Assembly (NCBI GenBank): GCA_031260045.1
Contig: JAIRKO010000054.1
Span: 1-64,000, forward strand
Reading direction: 5' to 3'
Origin: Dysgonamonadaceae bacterium
GTDB lineage: Bacteria; Bacteroidota; Bacteroidia; Bacteroidales; Azobacteroidaceae
Length of the DNA: 64,000 nucleotides
Both the position numbers and the translations under genes were made by a program. Shown piece after piece: positions 52,202 through 60,099 of the stretch (position 1 is the first letter of the stretch; the number at the start of each line of letters is the position of its first letter). Under the pieces are notes generated by a model that ran no database searches, was not told where the DNA came from, and saw only the letters and a list, made by a program, of their open reading frames with translations.

Positions 52202-52368
52202 GCCATTTTTTCAGGGAAAACAAAGGTAATTGTGGTATAAATTTTGATTTTTGCTCCTCTTTTGCTTTCTACGCGGCTACCATATTTTTAAGCAACTCTA
52301 TAAACAACTATAAATTACCGCGTTTACATAAATTTAAATTATATTCTTTCCGATTTCGTATTTTATAT

Positions 52369-52377
52369 GTACTTTTG
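52369..52377 (+). promoter_or_regulatory. probable -7 promoter element for purA (TACTTTTGC)
   Basis: TGTACTTTTGCTC matches TAnnTTTG about 125 bases before the purA start, giving a long leader that contains the hairpin at 52434-52473. Confidence 0.5.
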
Positions 52378-52433
52378 CTCTGGTTTGTTGACTTGCTATT
52401 CATATATATTAGTCAATAAACCTTTTTTTCGCT

Positions 52434-52473
52434 GTTGCAACAAAGTCAAACGCACCAATGATTTTGTTGCAAC
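52434..52473 (+). promoter_or_regulatory. 11-bp hairpin in the purA leader
   Basis: GTTGCAACAAA (52434-52444) pairs perfectly with TTTGTTGCAAC (52463-52473) around an 18-base loop. It lies between the promoter and purA. The pairing could be an operator or a structured leader; there is no T run for a terminator. No purine riboswitch core was recognised. Confidence 0.4.
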
Positions 52474-52499
52474 TAAAAATATTTTAATTAAAAAAATAA

Positions 52500-53780
52500 A
52501 TGAGTGTAGATGTTTTATTAGGCTTGCAATGGGGCGACGAAGGAAAAGGGAAAATAGTCGATGTTTTAACTCCCGGCTACGATATTATCGCCCGTTTTCA
52601 AGGCGGGCCGAATGCCGGTCATACATTGGAGTTTAAGGGAGAAAAATACGTATTGCGCTCCGTGCCGTCCGGTATTTTCCAAGGGGAAAAAATCAATATT
52701 ATCGGGAACGGTGCAGTATTGGATCCCGAATTGTTCAAAGCCGAAGTGGAAGCGCTTGAAGCTTCCGGACGCGATTTAAGCAAACAGTTGTATATTTCGC
52801 GGAAAGCCCACTTAATTCTCCCGACGCACCGCCTATTGGATTTAGCCGGCGAAGCCCAAAAAGGAAGCGGGAAAATCGGGACAACCGGCAAGGGAATCGG
52901 TCCGGCATATACCGATAAAATTAGCCGTAACGGATTGCGAATAGGCGATTTGGAACACAATTTTGAAATAAAATACAAAGAAGCCGTTGCACGGCACGAA
53001 ATTTTATTGCAACAAATGAACTGTGAATACGATTTGGCAGCGTTGGAAAAAGAATGGTTCGCAGGCATTGAGTGCATCAAAAGATTTCAGCGTATTGACA
53101 GCGAACATTTTTTTAATCGCGCCTTGCAAAATGGGAAAAAAGTGTTAGCCGAAGGCGCACAGGGCGCCATGCTTGACATTGATTTCGGTTCTTATCCTTT
53201 TGTAACTTCGTCGAATACCGTATGCGCCAGCGCTTGCACGGGTTTGGGAGTTTCGCCCTCCAAAATCGGCAAAGTGTACGGCATTTTCAAAGCCTATTGC
53301 ACGCGGGTCGGAAGCGGTCCCTTCCCAACCGAATTGTTTGACGATACAGGGCAGAAAATTAGGAATTTAGGCTGCGAATACGGTTCGGTAACCGGACGCT
53401 CCAGAAGATGCGGATGGATTGATTTGGTCGCCCTTCGCTATGCCGTTATGATTAACGGCATTACCGATTTAATTATGATGAAATCGGACGTTCTGGATGA
53501 TTTTGAAACGATTAAAGCCTGTGTCGCCTACAACGTCAATGGCGTTGAAAGCAAAGATTTCCCGTTTGAAATCAACGATTCGGTCAAACCGGTTTACGTG
53601 GAGCTTTCCGGATGGAAAACGGATATGACAAAAATGCAGTCGGAGAATGAATTTCCCGAAAAATTTAATGCCTATATGGCATTTTTGGAAAAAACGTTGG
53701 GGGTGAATATCAAAATTGTTTCGGTCGGACCCGACCGGGAACAAACCATTGTCCGTTATAATGGTATCTCGCACCAATAG
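52500..53780 (+). CDS. purA: adenylosuccinate synthetase
   Basis: The enzyme joins IMP and aspartate using GTP, the first committed step to AMP. The 426 residues have normal length. It opens VDVLLGLQWGDEGKGKIVDVL, with the GTP/IMP sites GGPNAGHT, KGIGPAYTDK and EGAQGAMLDIDFGSYPFVTSS, and GSVTGRSRRCGWIDLVALRYA near the end. Confidence 0.97.
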   Translation: MSVDVLLGLQWGDEGKGKIVDVLTPGYDIIARFQGGPNAGHTLEFKGEKYVLRSVPSGIFQGEKINIIGNGAVLDPELFKAEVEALEASGRDLSKQLYISRKAHLILPTHRLLDLAGEAQKGSGKIGTTGKGIGPAYTDKISRNGLRIGDLEHNFEIKYKEAVARHEILLQQMNCEYDLAALEKEWFAGIECIKRFQRIDSEHFFNRALQNGKKVLAEGAQGAMLDIDFGSYPFVTSSNTVCASACTGLGVSPSKIGKVYGIFKAYCTRVGSGPFPTELFDDTGQKIRNLGCEYGSVTGRSRRCGWIDLVALRYAVMINGITDLIMMKSDVLDDFETIKACVAYNVNGVESKDFPFEINDSVKPVYVELSGWKTDMTKMQSENEFPEKFNAYMAFLEKTLGVNIKIVSVGPDREQTIVRYNGISHQ

Positions 53781-53926
53781 AGGGAGCGCGGATTTTATGG
53801 TATAATATTTGAAAAAGATTGTTTTAAAAGCGCGGCGGAGTTGCAATACCGTACACGTCCTGAAGCAATCCAGAATAAAAAATATAATTTCATTTTTCAC
53901 ATATAAATTTATAATAAATTAAAACA

Positions 53927-54613
53927 ATGTATTGGATTTTATTAATTGGAACCGCGCTCGCCGGTTGGTTGGTACAGTGGAATTTAAAGAATAAATTCAA
54001 AAAATATTCCAACTTGGCTTTGGAAAACGGAATGACGGGAAAAGACGTCGCCGAACGGATGCTTCACGAAAACGGGATAACCGATGTACACGTAGTAGCA
54101 ACAAACGGCTTATTGACGGATAATTACAACCCCGTGAACCGCACAATCAGTTTAAGCAAAGATGTTTATGGCAGTTACAGTGTAACCGCAGCAGCCGTTG
54201 CCGCTCACGAAACCGGTCATGCCATCCAACACGCGCGGGCTTACGGACCTTTGAAAATGCGTTCGGCGCTGGTGCCGGCAATCAGTTTTTCTTCCCGGTG
54301 GGTATCGTGGGTCATTCTGGGCGGTTTGCTGCTCATGGGTTCCGGCAACAAAATTGGTTCTACCCTGCTGTTGATAGGTATTTTTCTCTATGCAGCCACT
54401 ACTTTGTTTAGTTTCATCACTTTACCGGTTGAAATCGACGCCAGCAAACGGGCTTTGGCGTGGTTAAGCAATGCCGGAATCACCGGTTCACAAACCTATT
54501 ACCCGGCGCAGGACGCTTTGAAAGCCGCCGCTTATACCTATGTGGTTGCCGCGTTGGCTTCTTTGGCTACGCTGATTTATTATATTTTGATTTATCTTGG
54601 AAGAAGAGATTAA
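53927..54613 (+). CDS. zinc-dependent membrane peptidase (YugP-like)
   Basis: The 228-residue protein has an N-terminal membrane helix (about 2-18). A zinc site AAHETGHAIQHARAYGPLKMRSALVP (HExxH variant HETGH near 89-93) follows, then two or three C-terminal hydrophobic helices. This is the neutral zinc metallopeptidase-2 (YugP) family. Substrate unknown. It is separated by about 70 bases from the bifunctional nuclease gene. Confidence 0.88.
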   Translation: MYWILLIGTALAGWLVQWNLKNKFKKYSNLALENGMTGKDVAERMLHENGITDVHVVATNGLLTDNYNPVNRTISLSKDVYGSYSVTAAAVAAHETGHAIQHARAYGPLKMRSALVPAISFSSRWVSWVILGGLLLMGSGNKIGSTLLLIGIFLYAATTLFSFITLPVEIDASKRALAWLSNAGITGSQTYYPAQDALKAAAYTYVVAALASLATLIYYILIYLGRRD

Positions 54614-54649
54614 ATTGAGTTTAGAACTAAAATTCACTCTTAGTCCTTT

Positions 54650-54676
54650 AGTTCTTAACTCTTAGTTCTTAACTCA
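54650..54676. repeat. tandem TAGTTCTTAACTC repeat before a start codon
   Basis: TAGTTCTTAACTC occurs at 54650-54662 and 54664-54676, six bases before the GTG start of the next gene. A related inverted word (AGTTAAGAGTTAAAAACTAAG) occurs at 28357-28377 just upstream of guaA. Confidence 0.5.
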
Positions 54677-54682
54677 TTTATC

Positions 54683-55258
54683 GTGAAGTATCATAAAGTA
54701 AAACTGAAATTGGTCGGCATCACATTCAGCCAAGTACAGGCAGGCGCTTACGCATTGATATTAGCCGAAAACGAGGGTACGCGCCGAATTCCGATCATAA
54801 TCGGAACGCATGAAGCCCAGTCTATCGCTATTTTTCTGGAACGGCTTCATCCACCGCGCCCCATCACGCACGACTTATTTATTTCCCTAACCAACCTACT
54901 GGATATAAAACTAAAAGAAATTTTCATTTACAAATATGAAGAGGGAATTTTTTTCTCCGAATTGATTTTCGACGACGGGGAGAAAGAAATTCATATTGAC
55001 GCGCGAGCGTCCGACGCCGTCGCCATTGCTGTCCGCGCCGATGCGGATATTTTTATTACCGAAGAAATTATGAGCGAAGTATCTATCGAACTGGAAGAAG
55101 AAATCATCGAAGAAACGGATGCTATCCCCCAAAAAACCGACCTCGCCCCGGATAAAATGAATCTTGATGATCTGCAAAAATCCTTAGATGAAGCCATTGT
55201 AATGGAAAATTACGAAAAAGCTTCTTATATCAGGGATTTGATTAATAAACTCAAATAA
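54683..55258 (+). CDS. bifunctional nuclease family protein (DUF151) with UVR motif
   Basis: The 191-residue protein starts at GTG 54683. The BFN domain covers residues 1-135 (KLVGITFSQVQAGAYALILAENEGTRRIPIIIGTHEAQSIAI ... RASDAVAIAVRADADIFITEEI). An acidic linker leads to a C-terminal UVR motif (LDDLQKSLDEAIVMENYEKASYIRDLINKL). Plant and Thermotoga relatives show DNase/RNase activity; the bacterial role is unclear. The combination with UVR is usual in Bacteroidetes. Confidence 0.88.
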   Translation: MKYHKVKLKLVGITFSQVQAGAYALILAENEGTRRIPIIIGTHEAQSIAIFLERLHPPRPITHDLFISLTNLLDIKLKEIFIYKYEEGIFFSELIFDDGEKEIHIDARASDAVAIAVRADADIFITEEIMSEVSIELEEEIIEETDAIPQKTDLAPDKMNLDDLQKSLDEAIVMENYEKASYIRDLINKLK

Positions 55259-55286
55259 TTTGTCGGCGGCAAGGAGGGATAAAGCT

Positions 55287-55363
55287 CCGTCATCCCGCGC
55301 CCCGCGCGGGATGACATGCAAAAACGCACTGCGACTTGCGGGGCAAGCCCGCTGGCGGCGGGT
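55287..55363. repeat. interspersed palindromic repeat, type A copy
   Basis: CCGTCATCCCGCGCCCCGCG and CGCGGGATGACATGCAAAAACGCACTGCGACTTGCGGGG. The core is nearly identical to 8501-8540. Confidence 0.6.
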
Positions 55364-55462
55364 TTTTTCGCGCCTTAGCGCTTTCGCGTACAATCACCCA
55401 CACACAATTTGAATTAAATAATATTTTTTCTTAACTTGCGCCCCCAAAACAAATATTATATC

Positions 55463-56191
55463 ATGAAACTATTACTATTAAGCAATTCTACCAATGCGGG
55501 CGAACCCTATTTGTTCTGGTCGAGAAAAGAAATCAAAACATTTCTGGGGGAAAAGCCCGTTACCGCTTTGTTTATTCCTTATGCCGCCGTTTCTTTTAGT
55601 TACGACGAATACGAAATGAAAGTTGAAAACCGATTTGCGGAGTGGGGACACCACGTAACGAGCATTCATCACGCCAAATATCCGGTTCAGGCGATAGAAG
55701 AGGCGGAAGCGATTGTTGTCGGCGGCGGAAACACATGGCAATTGGTGCGGAAAATGCACGATCTCGGACTCATGCAGCCTGTCCGCAAAAAAGCGATGGA
55801 AGGAACGCCCTACATAGGATGGAGCGCCGGAACGAACATCGCTTGCCCTACTTTGCAGACTACCAACGACATGCCTATTGTTCATCCGCGCGATTTCAAC
55901 ACATTGAATTTAATCCCGTTTCAAGTGAATCCGCATTACATAGATGCGCATCCCGTCGGCTTTAGCGGCGAAACGCGGGAAGTTCGCATCAAAGAATTTA
56001 TTGAAATTAATCCGAACGTCTCTGTGTTGGGTTTGCGCGAATCTACCTTATTGAAACTGGAAAACAACCGCTTGCAACTGATTGGCTGGCGAACGGCGCG
56101 TTTGTTTCAAAAAAACAAAGCCCCCAGAGACTTGCAGGTTACGGATGATTTGTCGTTTTTATTGAACGATTCTCCCCAAGCGGAAAATTGA
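55463..56191 (+). CDS. pepE: dipeptidase E (peptidase S51)
   Basis: The protein is 242 residues from MKLLLLSNST at 55463, cytoplasmic. It has VGGGNTWQL (86-94), the nucleophile in IGWSAGTN with Ser121, and the catalytic His in FQVNPHYIDAH (about 158). PepE hydrolyses dipeptides with N-terminal aspartate. Compare the exported paralogue-like protein at 6627-7382, which has the same GGGNT and SAG motifs. Confidence 0.93.
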   Translation: MKLLLLSNSTNAGEPYLFWSRKEIKTFLGEKPVTALFIPYAAVSFSYDEYEMKVENRFAEWGHHVTSIHHAKYPVQAIEEAEAIVVGGGNTWQLVRKMHDLGLMQPVRKKAMEGTPYIGWSAGTNIACPTLQTTNDMPIVHPRDFNTLNLIPFQVNPHYIDAHPVGFSGETREVRIKEFIEINPNVSVLGLRESTLLKLENNRLQLIGWRTARLFQKNKAPRDLQVTDDLSFLLNDSPQAEN

Positions 56192-56234
56192 GAATAACCG
56201 GCTCAAACGAAGGAAAGCGGTTTTGTATTTTTCG

Positions 56235-56316
56235 TGCAGCTGAAGGGACTCGAACCCCCACGCCTTTCAGCACCAGATCCTAAGTCTGGCGTGGCTACCA
56301 ATTACACCACAGCTGC
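56235..56316 (-). tRNA. tRNA-Leu (anticodon UAG)
   Basis: The minus strand folds as a class II tRNA. The acceptor is GCAGCTG with CAGCTGC plus A. The anticodon stem-loop is CCAGA-CTTAGGA-TCTGG with anticodon TAG. The variable arm is TGCTGAAAGGCGT, followed by a GGGGGTTCGAGTCCC T arm. No CCA is encoded. The only tRNA I found in the window. Confidence 0.95.
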
Positions 56317-56347
56317 AAAACGATGGCAAAGATATAACTTTTTTTTA

Positions 56348-57352
56348 ATGAGAACAAAAATAATTGTCCCGATATTAACGCTCGCCCTGATATGCTCGGC
56401 AAACCTGCTTGCGCGGGTAAGTTCCGATCGGGATTTGGAAATTTTTGAGGAATTCCTCCGGTCAACGCCCCGCAGTACGGTTGAGAACAACATTGTGCAT
56501 ACCGCCCTCTTTTTCCTGAACACTCCCTATGTCGCGCATACGTTGGATACTTCCGATATTGAAGCGTTGACGGTTAATTTCCGTGAAACGGATTGCCTGA
56601 TTTTTGTCGAAAACTGTTTGGCTTTGTCCCGCACGCTCCACCGTCCCCATCCCGACATCGACTGTTTTGAACGGGAACTGCAACTAATTCGTTACCGCGA
56701 CGGCATTATAAACGGCTATGCTTCCCGGCTGCATTACACTTCCGATTGGATTTTCGATAACGTAAAAAAAGGCGTCGTGGAGGATATAACCCATGCTTTG
56801 GGCGGGAAAAAATTTAAGCCGGATGTATTTTTCATGTCCAAAAACTATTTGAAATACAAACGCCTGAAAAACAATCCCGAAACGGTGAAAGCAATCGAAA
56901 CGACGGAACGGGAAATTAACCGCCGCGAATGTTATTATTTCATACCTAAACAGGAAATCAACGCTCGCCAAGCGCAGATAAAGACCGGCGACATTGTCTG
57001 TTTCACAAGCACGGTGGCTGGGCTGGATATTGCGCATCTGGGAATCGCTTATCGGGACAAAGGGCGGCTAACTTTTATTCATGCTTCGTCCACAGCCGGA
57101 AAAGTGATTGTCAATCCTGAATCGTTGGTCGATTATTGCAACAAAATCAAATCCGTTACGGGCGTTATCGTGTTGCATCCCTGCGATTTTTCATTTCTTC
57201 CGTTCAATAATATAAGCGGTCAAATCAATCATCGCCGTTTTGGCTTCCGAACAGGGGAAAGCGGCAAGCAATTCGAGCGTTTCCGCCTTCATTTCCTGCA
57301 TTCGGGATTGGGCGTATTCAATTCCGCCGTATGTTTTGGCAAATTCAATTAA
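56348..57352 (+). CDS. secreted DUF1460 (NlpC/P60-like amidase) protein, extended C-terminus
   Basis: The protein is 334 residues from the ATG at 56348; a longer frame upstream runs through the tRNA and is false. A signal peptide ends near NLLA. The catalytic Cys is C83 in NFRETDCLIFVENCLALSR, and the His lies in AGLDIAHLGIAYR near 231, both typical of DUF1460 enzymes that act on muropeptides. Homologues normally end right after a GVIVLxP strand; here the frame continues ~53 codons through the end of the convergent ispB gene, so a stop may have been lost. Confidence 0.8.
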   Translation: MRTKIIVPILTLALICSANLLARVSSDRDLEIFEEFLRSTPRSTVENNIVHTALFFLNTPYVAHTLDTSDIEALTVNFRETDCLIFVENCLALSRTLHRPHPDIDCFERELQLIRYRDGIINGYASRLHYTSDWIFDNVKKGVVEDITHALGGKKFKPDVFFMSKNYLKYKRLKNNPETVKAIETTEREINRRECYYFIPKQEINARQAQIKTGDIVCFTSTVAGLDIAHLGIAYRDKGRLTFIHASSTAGKVIVNPESLVDYCNKIKSVTGVIVLHPCDFSFLPFNNISGQINHRRFGFRTGESGKQFERFRLHFLHSGLGVFNSAVCFGKFN

Positions 57353-58165
57353 TTGCCGGATATTTTCCGGCGTGAAATCCTGTTTTGATATAATCTCAAG
57401 CATTGGCGAGGAAACGGTTTGCGGTGCGGCTTGCAAAGCATGAATCAGCGGGAGCGTAATTTTTCCTTCGCGGATGTCGTTTCCGGTGGGTTTGCCTATT
57501 TCGCCCTGATCGAAGTAGTCGAAAATGTCGTCCCTGATTTGAAAACACAATCCCAAATTTTCCCCGATTGAGCGGAGTTTTTCCCTTGTTTCGGGCGTAG
57601 CGTCGGCGGATAAAGCGCCCATTTCGGAACAGGAAGCGAACAAGGCGGCGGTTTTTTTTCGGATTACGTCAAAATAACGTTCCTCGTCCACAACGGCTTC
57701 TTTTGATGCAATCAACTGGGTTAACTCCCCTTCCGCCAAGTTATGCGCGAGGCGGGAAACGGTTTCCAGCACGCTGTCGTTTCGCACCCCGACCGCATGG
57801 GTAATCGCCAGAGAAAGGATATAATCGCCCAGCAAAACGGCAATCCGGTTGTCGAACTGCGCATTGGCGGAAGGTTGGGAACGTCGCTCCATCGTATTGT
57901 CCACCACGTCGTCGTGTATCAAAGTCGCCGTATGCAACAGTTCCAAAATCAAGGCATAGTCGATGGTTTTTGGGTTTGTTTCCCCGCAAAGTTTGGCTGA
58001 AAGAAAGAGAACAATCGGGCGAATTCGTTTTCCTTTTCTCCACGAAATGAAATCAATCATGGATTGGAAATCATGATTATGACCGCGTAAAGATTCGCTG
58101 AAAAACCGGTTAAAAACTTCTATCTCTTTCCGAACAACTTGTGTAATGACCGTTAATTTATCCAT
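57191..58165 (-). CDS. ispB: polyprenyl diphosphate synthase
   Basis: The protein is 324 residues from MDKLTVITQVVRKEI at 58165; the longer frame reaches a repeat and is rejected. The trans-isoprenyl synthase Asp-rich motifs are IHDDVVDNT (first, about 83-91) and QIRDDIFDYFD (second, about 206-216). A KGKRIRP-like start (RKGKRIRPIVLFLSA) and the Lys/Gly region GNDIREGKITLPLIHAL are present. It makes the quinone side chain. The promoter lies at 58191-58199. Confidence 0.94.
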   Translation of the reverse strand: MDKLTVITQVVRKEIEVFNRFFSESLRGHNHDFQSMIDFISWRKGKRIRPIVLFLSAKLCGETNPKTIDYALILELLHTATLIHDDVVDNTMERRSQPSANAQFDNRIAVLLGDYILSLAITHAVGVRNDSVLETVSRLAHNLAEGELTQLIASKEAVVDEERYFDVIRKKTAALFASCSEMGALSADATPETREKLRSIGENLGLCFQIRDDIFDYFDQGEIGKPTGNDIREGKITLPLIHALQAAPQTVSSPMLEIISKQDFTPENIRQLIEFAKTYGGIEYAQSRMQEMKAETLELLAAFPCSEAKTAMIDLTAYIIERKK

Positions 58166-58190
58166 TTTTACTGCTTGCAAATAAGAAAGC

Positions 58191-58199
58191 GCAAAGTTA
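58191..58199 (-). promoter_or_regulatory. -7 promoter element for ispB (TAACTTTGC on minus)
   Basis: The minus strand TAACTTTGC lies 26 bases before the ispB ATG at 58165. Confidence 0.6.
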
Positions 58200-58251
58200 G
58201 AGTTTTCTTTTGAAAACGGGGAAAAACAGATAAACATTTTGTTGTGAGTGA

Positions 58252-58325
58252 AGCCCGTCATTGCGGGCGTAGCGAAGCCAAAATCCCGCAGCCATCATTA
58301 GTGTTGAGAAACGCGAAGCGATGAC
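58252..58325. repeat. interspersed repeat, type A/B fragment
   Basis: CCCGTCATTGCGGGCGTAGCGAAGCC ... AACGCGAAGCGATGACG with inverted outer ends (CGTCAT/ATGACG). Confidence 0.5.
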
Positions 58326-58334
58326 GACTACAAT

Positions 58335-58662
58335 TTACTCCCCTTTTTCAGCCACCATTTTTTCTTTTCCCGCAACATTATAAATACCTAATATTCCGTA
58401 CCCGCCCTGCATATTGGTATAGATTTTTACCGGCTCGGAAAAGATGTCGCCCGAAGGGTTGATGGCTAATTCCTGCGAGCGCAGGTTTTGATACAGTTTT
58501 ATCGAAAACGCTTTCGAAAATTTTTATCAAGTTGGTATCCGATTGGGCGTTGATAATGGCATTGACAACCATTTTGGGCACCGGTTCCTTTCCGTCGAAA
58601 CGGATGTCATTCTCGCATCCGAACAATAAGCAGCAACCTATAATAAACACATAATTTTTCAT
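58335..58662 (-). pseudogene. DUF4249-type lipoprotein gene with internal deletion
   Basis: It starts MKNYVFIIGCCLLFGCEND, a lipoprotein signal with Cys16, then DGKEPVPKMVVNAIINAQSD, the opening of DUF4249 proteins. After about 55 codons the frame shifts. The true C-terminal end is readable in another frame (ELAINPSGDIFSEP, VKIYTNMQGGYGILGIYN), stopping at 58335. A normal member has roughly 270-400 residues; about two thirds is missing from the middle. Confidence 0.7.
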
Positions 58663-58668
58663 ACTTTT

Positions 58669-59175
58669 CTAAAAATGATAGGTATAGGACAGGGACGGAA
58701 TTACCGGAAACAAGGTAATTTGCTTTAATTTGTGAACATAATTACGCTTTTCGTCAAGGTCGCTTTCCATAATTATTTTGTAGGGATTCATCCGGTTGTA
58801 GGCGTTATATGCGCTGATATTGATCGAATAGCGGTTTTCTTTTTCCCGAAAGTATAATTTACGCCTAAATCAAGGCGGTGGTAATCATTCATTTGGTAGT
58901 ATTCCGGTGGTTTAATTCCAAGTCAAGGCTTACCGTTTGGCTCTCATAACCGAGAGAACAGCGGACTGTTCCTTTCCCCTTTGGCAACGTTAAACTGTAA
59001 AAACCGTAAGTATTTGAAAAGCATCCTTTATCTTTTTCCGTTTCATAAATATTGCTTCCGGTGAGAATTTCCTTTGTTTCCGCGTCGCGCACATATCCGC
59101 TCACGGTGTGGTTTTGTGCGTAAAGCGAAACGGTAAGGGTGAAAAGGGCGATAATGCAGCATAGTTTTTACTCAT
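58669..59175 (-). pseudogene. TonB-dependent receptor gene with large internal deletion
   Basis: The N-terminal part reads MSK(K)LCCIIALFTLTVSLYAQ (signal peptide, one A missing from an A run causes a frameshift), then SGYVRDAETKEILTGSNIYE (carboxypeptidase-like domain) to about residue 95. Directly after comes the barrel end: YYQMNDYHRLDLGVNYTFG, a frameshift, NRYSINISAYNAYNRMNPYK, and PVIPSLSYTYHF with stop at 58669. Several hundred codons of plug and barrel are missing. The start overlaps the end of the upstream lipoprotein gene, as in an operon. Confidence 0.75.
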
Positions 59176-59587
59176 CGGGATTCGATTCTGCGGCTACGGC
59201 TTTCAGTTTGACAACTACCTGATTGCTGCCCCCGACTACTTTTAAATCAACTTCATAATTTTCGGTTATTTCAGGTCTTTCGTCCTTCAAAGCGACTGTC
59301 ATTTTAGTATTTCCCTTTCCGAAAACAGGTTCTATCGTAAAATCACGGATGGAAGCCATATTTACGCCGTAATACAGGCTTAATTCGTCGGCTTCCAAAT
59401 GCCATTCGCCATCGCAAGAAATGTTAAATTCCTTGTTTTCATTGTCTGTTTCGGAAAAAATCAGTTCCGTCTTGTCGGCGCTTATGTTGTCGTCGCGAAT
59501 ATCTTCTTTCTTGTCGCAACTTACCGGCAAAAAACACAAAACGGCTACAATCGTTAATCCTCCCAATAAATAATAGATTTGTTGCAT
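59168..59587 (-). CDS. lipoprotein with BACON-like Ig domain
   Basis: The 139-residue protein has a signal peptide with lipobox (FLPVSC, Cys24), then a single beta-sandwich-like domain (ISADKTELIFSETDNENKEFNISCDGEWHLE ... MTVALKDERPEITENYEVDLKVVG) of the BACON type found on Bacteroidetes surface proteins. It is intact but leads an operon whose next two genes (TonB receptor, DUF4249) are destroyed, so it may be a leftover. Ligand unknown. Confidence 0.7.
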   Translation of the reverse strand: MQQIYYLLGGLTIVAVLCFLPVSCDKKEDIRDDNISADKTELIFSETDNENKEFNISCDGEWHLEADELSLYYGVNMASIRDFTIEPVFGKGNTKMTVALKDERPEITENYEVDLKVVGGSNQVVVKLKAVAAESNPDE

Positions 59588-59606
59588 GATTTTTATCTTT
59601 TAATTT

Positions 59607-59711
59607 TTAGATTAATATAAGCTTGGCTACTTGAGGCATGTCTTCGGTACAACTTGACCATAAAGCAACACATGCAATCAAGAAATAAATTAGCTTTTTC
59701 ATTTTTTTCAT
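59607..59711 (-). pseudogene. truncated lipoprotein N-terminus (34 residues)
   Basis: ATG 59711 gives MKKMKKLIYFLIACVALW followed by SSCTED, an intact lipoprotein signal and lipobox, but the frame ends 11 residues later at TAA 59607. This is the head of a larger surface lipoprotein whose body has been lost. It lies directly upstream of the BACON lipoprotein in the same direction. Confidence 0.55.
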
Positions 59712-59861
59712 AAAATTTAATATTTAAAACTGGGCAAAGGTATAAATAAATTTTACAATATATAAAATTATATTAAAACACTGTTTTGAATTTTAAAATA
59801 ATATAACCCGAATTGCTATTTACAATATTATTTTAATTTAAGTTGCTATTTATAAATCGCC

Positions 59862-60003
59862 GTCATTGTGGGCTTGACCCGCAATTTCCCACAAACCGGA
59901 ATGTGTTTTTTCGGGGGATCCTGCGTCAAGCACGGAATGACGGGAACAGCAGGCGTAATTCTCTAAATTGCTTCACCGCTTCGCGGTTCGCTGGTGACGG
60001 CTG
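59862..60003. repeat. tandem type A and type B repeats before polA
   Basis: Type A: CGTCATTGTGGGCTTGACCC ... TTTTTTCGGGGGATCCTGCG ... GGAATGACGG. Type B: AAATTGCTTCACCGCTTCG ... CGCTGGTGACGG. They occupy most of the 388-base gap 59712-60099; the remainder is AT-rich with a polA promoter-like TACTTTTG near 60062. Confidence 0.6.
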
Positions 60004-60099
60004 TGGTGTTTGAAACGCACCCGCCAACGACCATAATTTGTCTGTATCAACAAAAAGACATACTTTTGTCCATAGGATTTTTATTCAAAATATAATTGC

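Noticed and set aside
56234..56347. N-terminal extension of the DUF1460 gene
   Set aside because: It is the antisense of the tRNA-Leu gene.
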